Assembly (NCBI GenBank): GCA_001820485.1
Contig: MHPU01000025.1
Span: forward strand, 1 to 7,992
Source of the DNA: Candidatus Staskawiczbacteria bacterium RIFOXYD1_FULL_32_13
Lineage (GTDB): Bacteria; Patescibacteriota; Minisyncoccia; Minisyncoccales; Staskawiczbacteraceae
Direction of reading: 5' to 3'
Length of the DNA stretch: 7,992 nucleotides
A program made the translations under genes and the position numbers. Position 1 is the stretch's first letter. Every line of letters starts with the position of its first letter. Below the pieces are notes generated by a model that did not search any database, was not told where the DNA came from, and saw nothing but the letters and a program-made list of their open reading frames with translations. Below, one piece after another: positions 5,899-7,992 of this stretch.

Positions 5899-6904
5899 AA
5901 ATAATAAAATAATCAAAAAAGATAATTTTACCGAGTTTCTTTTTTATACTGGCCCAAATGGAAAAGTTAATATTGAGATTTTTTTGCATAACGAAAATGT
6001 CTGGCTTACGCAGGAAAAAATTAGTATTTTGTTTGGAGTGGAAAGGTCAGTTATTACAAAACATCTTAAAAATATATTTGAAAGTGGAGAATTGCAGGAA
6101 GATTCAGTATGTGCAAATTTTGCACACACTGCCGATGATGGGAAAAAATACAATACAAAATTTTATAATTTAGATGCGATAATTTCAGTGGGCTATAGAG
6201 TTAATTCCCAGCAAGCAACACATTTTAGAATTTGGGCAACCAATGTTCTAAAAGAATATATGATTAAAGGCTTTGCTATGAATGATGAACGTTTAAAAAA
6301 TCCAAACAGAATTTTTGGAAAAGATTACTTTGAAGAACAGCTTGCCAGAATTCGCGACATAAGATCAAGCGAAAGAAGATTTTATCAAAAAATTACCGAC
6401 ATTTACGCGCAATGTAGTGCAGATTATAGCCATGATGCCGAAATTACTAGGAAATTTTTTGCAACTGTGCAGAATAAATTACATTTTGCAATTTCAGGGA
6501 AAACAGCAGCAGAAATTATTTATAATAGGGTAGATAGCAAGAAACCTAATATGGGTTTAACTAATTGGAAATATTCACCAAAAGGTGTCATAAGGAAACC
6601 AGATATTGAAATTGCCAAAAATTATTTATCAGAAAGAGAACTAGATGGGTTAAATAGAATTGTTTCAATGTATTTGGACTACGCTGAATTGCAAGCTCAA
6701 AATAAAGTAGTTATGAATATGAAAGATTGGGTAGAAAAGTTAAATGCATTTTTGAAATTTAACCAAAAACAAATTTTGCAAGATGGCGGAAAAGTAAGCC
6801 ATGAAGTGGCAATGGTTTTAGCGGAAAAAGAATTTGAAAAGTATAGAGTTGTCCAAGATAAAATTCTAGAATCAGATTTTGATATAGAAATAAAAAAAAT
6901 ATAA
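5885..6904 (+). CDS. RhuM-family protein (Virulence_RhuM), complete
   Basis: The protein matches the RhuM family, named from Salmonella SPI-3, widespread on mobile DNA and often near restriction or toxin genes. Its biochemical role is not established. At 339 residues it is a normal length. Residues 22-70 form the family's N-terminal module (GPNGKVNIEIFLHNENVWLTQ, then a helix-turn-helix-like LFGVERSVITKHLKNIF). Next come YNLDAIISVGYRVNSQQ (94-110), FRIWATNVLKEYMIKGFAMN (114-133) and SSERRFYQKITDIYAQ (161-176). The conserved C-terminal part contains ISGKTAAEIIYNRVDS (203-218), MGLTNWKYS (223-231) and LSERELDGLNRIVSMYLDYAE (248-268). An in-frame stop lies just upstream, so 5885 is the first usable ATG; there is no SD. 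Base use is host-like. It is read towards the gyrB remnant 22 nt after its stop. Confidence 0.88.
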   Translation: MREQKNNKIIKKDNFTEFLFYTGPNGKVNIEIFLHNENVWLTQEKISILFGVERSVITKHLKNIFESGELQEDSVCANFAHTADDGKKYNTKFYNLDAIISVGYRVNSQQATHFRIWATNVLKEYMIKGFAMNDERLKNPNRIFGKDYFEEQLARIRDIRSSERRFYQKITDIYAQCSADYSHDAEITRKFFATVQNKLHFAISGKTAAEIIYNRVDSKKPNMGLTNWKYSPKGVIRKPDIEIAKNYLSERELDGLNRIVSMYLDYAELQAQNKVVMNMKDWVEKLNAFLKFNQKQILQDGGKVSHEVAMVLAEKEFEKYRVVQDKILESDFDIEIKKI

Positions 6905-6926
6905 AAATTTAAAAAGTAACAAAAAA

Positions 6927-6968
6927 ATCCAAACCCATGCTAAATCCGTAAAAAGTTTAGATATCTAA
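6927..6968 (+). pseudogene. Severed 3' end of gyrB (13 codons plus stop)
   Basis: Read in frame this gives IQTHAKSVKSLDI and a stop, identical in protein to the last 13 residues of the intact GyrB (5345-5386). At the DNA level 33 of 42 bases match, and all nine differences are silent, including TCC here for AGT in gyrB. The preceding AAAAAA could be the KK codons with the Phe codon lost. No start codon or further gyrB homology lies upstream, so it is not expressed as a gene. A/T-ending codons fit the body of gyrB better than the gene's present tail does. Confidence 0.88.
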
Positions 6969-6977
6969 ATTTTATGC

Positions 6978-7012
6978 AAAAAAAAGGCCTCGCAACTGAT
7001 TTGTCGCGAGGC
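6978..7012 (-). terminator. Rho-independent terminator of cassette B
   Basis: GCCTCGC (6987-6993) and GCGAGGC (7006-7012) form a perfect 7-bp stem around 12 nt. On the minus strand it is followed by eight U (complement of 6978-6985). It starts 22 nt after the stop of the 86-aa ORF and 10 bp past the gyrB remnant. Confidence 0.85.
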
Positions 7013-7034
7013 ATCGCTCGAAGTACGAGTCTTG

Positions 7035-7295
7035 TCAAGATTCTCCCGGGTCGAGCCATTCCGCTGGCTTGTAAAGGAAATACAGGAGAAACCCAATCCC
7101 TATTAGGATTGACAGGATTCCTGCACATTTACCCGCTACGCCCGCTGAAGTAACTGCGAGAAATATCCCGAAAACGGTAGGGCCAAAAATCAGAATACCA
7201 GGGAGAAAAAATAAAAGGAACAAGTACGCAACAATGCCCAGAACACACAATTGGCAGAACAGCTCTGCCAACCCATCTAACAATCTTCTCAACAT
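7035..7295 (-). CDS. Cassette B: small membrane protein, 86 aa, unrecognised
   Basis: I do not recognise this protein. It is strongly hydrophobic. A short amphipathic start (MLRRLLDGLAELF) is followed by membrane segments at about residues 13-37, 38-55 and 58-75, then a polar tail (KPAEWLDPGES). Two or three spanning helices in the inner membrane are likely. The SD AAAGGA lies 7 nt before the ATG, and the gene has its own consensus promoter and terminator. It ends in TGA. The next gene, hicB, is divergent with its own promoter, so co-transcription with hicBA is excluded. A holin-like or other small membrane-active role is conceivable, but no family signature shows this. Codons are richer in G/C than in the flanking hicB. 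Confidence 0.68.
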   Translation of the reverse strand: MLRRLLDGLAELFCQLCVLGIVAYLFLLFFLPGILIFGPTVFGIFLAVTSAGVAGKCAGILSILIGIGFLLYFLYKPAEWLDPGES

Positions 7296-7330
7296 TGCAG
7301 TATCCTTTCAAAGTAGGTATAGTCTATATT

Positions 7331-7376
7331 TTTATTATATCATATTATGTAATCTTGTCAATATGCGAAGGCAAAA
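7331..7376. repeat. 46-bp promoter repeat, copy B
   Basis: This is the second copy of the segment at 5853-5898, with 42 of 46 bases identical and the same orientation. Identity ends about 15 bp beyond the -35 box. In this copy the ATG that starts rhuM in copy A leads only to a short open frame ending at 7425. Confidence 0.9.
7334..7361 (-). promoter_or_regulatory. Consensus extended -10 promoter of cassette B
   Basis: On the minus strand, TTGACA (complement of 7356-7361), 16 bp and TGA-TATAAT (TATAAT complement of 7334-7339) form the promoter. Spacing and boxes are identical to those of cassette A. Transcription would start near 7327, about 30 nt before the ATG. Confidence 0.8.
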
Positions 7377-7389
7377 TTTGCTGAAACTA

Positions 7390-7417
7390 TTGCGTAATAT
7401 GTGTATAGTGGTATACT
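7390..7417 (+). promoter_or_regulatory. hicBA promoter with overlapping inverted repeat
   Basis: TTGCGT (7390-7395), a 16-bp spacer and TATACT (7412-7417) preceded by TGG form an extended -10 promoter. The start site would be near 7424, about 11 nt before the hicB ATG, so the message is nearly leaderless. GTATA (7403-7407) and TATAC (7412-7416) form an inverted repeat over the -10, a plausible operator for autorepression by HicB. Confidence 0.55.
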
Positions 7418-7434
7418 TAAAATAGATAAAAAAT

Positions 7435-7782
7435 ATGCAAATAATTAATAAAATAGTTTATATTACAGCTCAGCAGTTGCGTAAAATGGGTTTTAATTTT
7501 AATGAGTCTTCTGACCCACGGGTTTTGGAAATGAAAAAAGAAATTAAAAAAGTTGGTGGAAAAATTGAATTTAATATTGAGCAATTTCCAGATGGTTCTT
7601 GGACTGCAGAATCGGTAAATATAGAAGGAATTTTGACTGGCGGTAGAAATAGTAAAGAAATAAGTCTTACTATAAAAGATGCTATTTTTACATATTTTGG
7701 AATTCCACCACAACTTTGTAATGATAATTTATTGCGAGGCGATAATGAGCCTGTAACTTTAAAACAACATATTTATGTCTAG
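7435..7782 (+). CDS. hicB: HicB-family antitoxin
   Basis: This is the antitoxin of a type II HicBA module; HicB binds and blocks the HicA mRNA interferase and usually represses the operon. The HicB core is at about residues 43-95: KIEFNIEQFPDGSWTAESVN is the degraded RNase H-like fold, followed by IEGILTGG, TIKDAIFTYFGIPPQLC and the C-terminal segment. At 115 residues it has about 25 more N-terminal residues than the core. An internal ATG at 7486 (residue 18) is an alternative start. No separate helix-turn-helix domain is evident. There is no SD, in keeping with the very short leader. hicA overlaps its 3' end by 8 nt, so translation is probably coupled. The order hicB-hicA is the reverse of the more common hicA-hicB. 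Confidence 0.85.
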   Translation: MQIINKIVYITAQQLRKMGFNFNESSDPRVLEMKKEIKKVGGKIEFNIEQFPDGSWTAESVNIEGILTGGRNSKEISLTIKDAIFTYFGIPPQLCNDNLLRGDNEPVTLKQHIYV

Positions 7783-7992
7783 TCATAGTTTCTCTGATAT
7801 TACGCAAAAAGATTGGATTAATGCGTCAAGAAAACTGGGACTAATTGTTGATTGTGGTTTTGGAAAGGGAAGTCATATAAGGGTTCAGCACCCGCAAACT
7901 CATGCCAAATATACTATTCAGCATAATTTACATAAATTTATAAACATAAAGATTTTTAAGAAAATGATGGAATGGGGTTTTGAGGAAGAAAA
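7775..7992 (+). CDS. hicA: HicA-family mRNA interferase toxin, truncated by window edge
   Basis: HicA toxins cleave mRNA through a double-stranded-RNA-binding-like fold with a catalytic His. The visible 72 residues include DWINASRKLGLIVD (13-26), GFGKGSHIRVQHP (28-40, with His34 in the catalytic GSH position), KYTIQHNLHKFINIKIFKKM (45-64) and EWGFEEE. These are the expected elements in order. The ATG at 7775 lies inside hicB, overlapping its last 8 nt. Family members have about 60-90 residues, so only the end is missing. The catalytic residue is intact, so the toxin is probably active and held by HicB. Confidence 0.85.
   Translation, partial: MSSHSFSDITQKDWINASRKLGLIVDCGFGKGSHIRVQHPQTHAKYTIQHNLHKFINIKIFKKMMEWGFEEE

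Noticed and set aside
6110..6126. Inverted repeat TGTGCAAATTTTGCACA inside rhuM
   Set aside because: It has 8-bp arms around one base and looks like an operator, but it lies 225 bp into the coding sequence and encodes ordinary family residues. Chance in A/T-rich DNA is likely.
7129..7311. Minus-strand frame starting at 7311, in another frame over cassette B
   Set aside because: Its ATG sits on the SD of the 86-aa ORF, and it has no SD itself. The 86-aa frame has the SD at the right distance and a coherent membrane-protein composition.
1..7992. CRISPR array, insertion sequence, integrase or rRNA/tRNA genes
   Set aside because: No regularly spaced direct repeats, no transposase or recombinase motifs, and no rRNA- or tRNA-like sequence were found on either strand.
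1..7992. Alternative genetic code with UGA as Gly or Trp, as in some Patescibacteria lineages
   Set aside because: The conserved genes contain no in-frame TGA, Trp is encoded by TGG, and TGA appears to end the 86-aa ORF, so the standard code suffices.

Overview
The window looks like a piece of chromosome from an AT-rich, small-genome bacterium, most likely of the Candidate Phyla Radiation (Patescibacteria, Parcubacteria-like). This is inferred from A/T-rich housekeeping genes without recognisable Shine-Dalgarno sites, a single-chain mitochondrial-type PheRS, short spacers and scattered small palindromic repeats. TAA, TAG and probably TGA all act as stops and Trp is TGG, so the standard code fits. 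No assignment below the phylum level is possible from sequence alone.

Layout. (1) 1-1101, minus strand: pyruvate kinase, cut off by the left edge of the window. (2) 1102-1324: divergent sigma70-type promoters and a structured leader. (3) 1325-1766: a GC-rich stand-alone cassette with a consensus promoter, strong SD, 130-aa orphan ORF and terminator. (4) 1861-5386: promoter, then a PheS/FDX-ACB single-chain phenylalanyl-tRNA synthetase, then gyrB. GyrB has a ~128-residue N-terminal extension containing three different palindromic elements, all in frame. (5) 5387-5500: a hairpin and a second copy of the cloverleaf palindromic repeat. (6) 5501-5883, minus strand: GC-rich cassette A, a 72-aa orphan with promoter, SD and terminator. 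(7) 5885-6904: a complete RhuM-family gene. (8) 6927-6968: a severed second copy of the last 13 codons plus stop of gyrB. (9) 6978-7361, minus strand: GC-rich cassette B, an 86-aa membrane orphan with nearly the same promoter and terminator sequences as cassette A. (10) 7390-7992: a hicB-hicA toxin-antitoxin pair, hicA cut off by the right edge.

The most unusual observation concerns gyrB. Its 3' end occurs twice, at 5345-5386 inside the intact gene and at 6927-6968 as a remnant. Both copies encode the same 13 residues plus stop, but 9 of 42 bases differ and every difference is silent, including AGT versus TCC for one serine. The end attached to gyrB uses G/C-rich codons unlike the rest of the gene, while the remnant uses host-like codons. 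The simplest reading is that DNA carrying its own recoded gyrB tail inserted at the 3' end of gyrB, restored the protein and pushed the original tail downstream. Each tail is followed by the same series of parts: terminator, inverted small ORF, shared promoter, then a forward accessory gene (rhuM or hicBA). This suggests serial accretion of modular units at the gyrB 3' end, with no recombinase visible in the window.

The housekeeping genes (glycolysis, Phe-tRNA charging, DNA supercoiling) have no evident functional link to the accessory genes beyond location.
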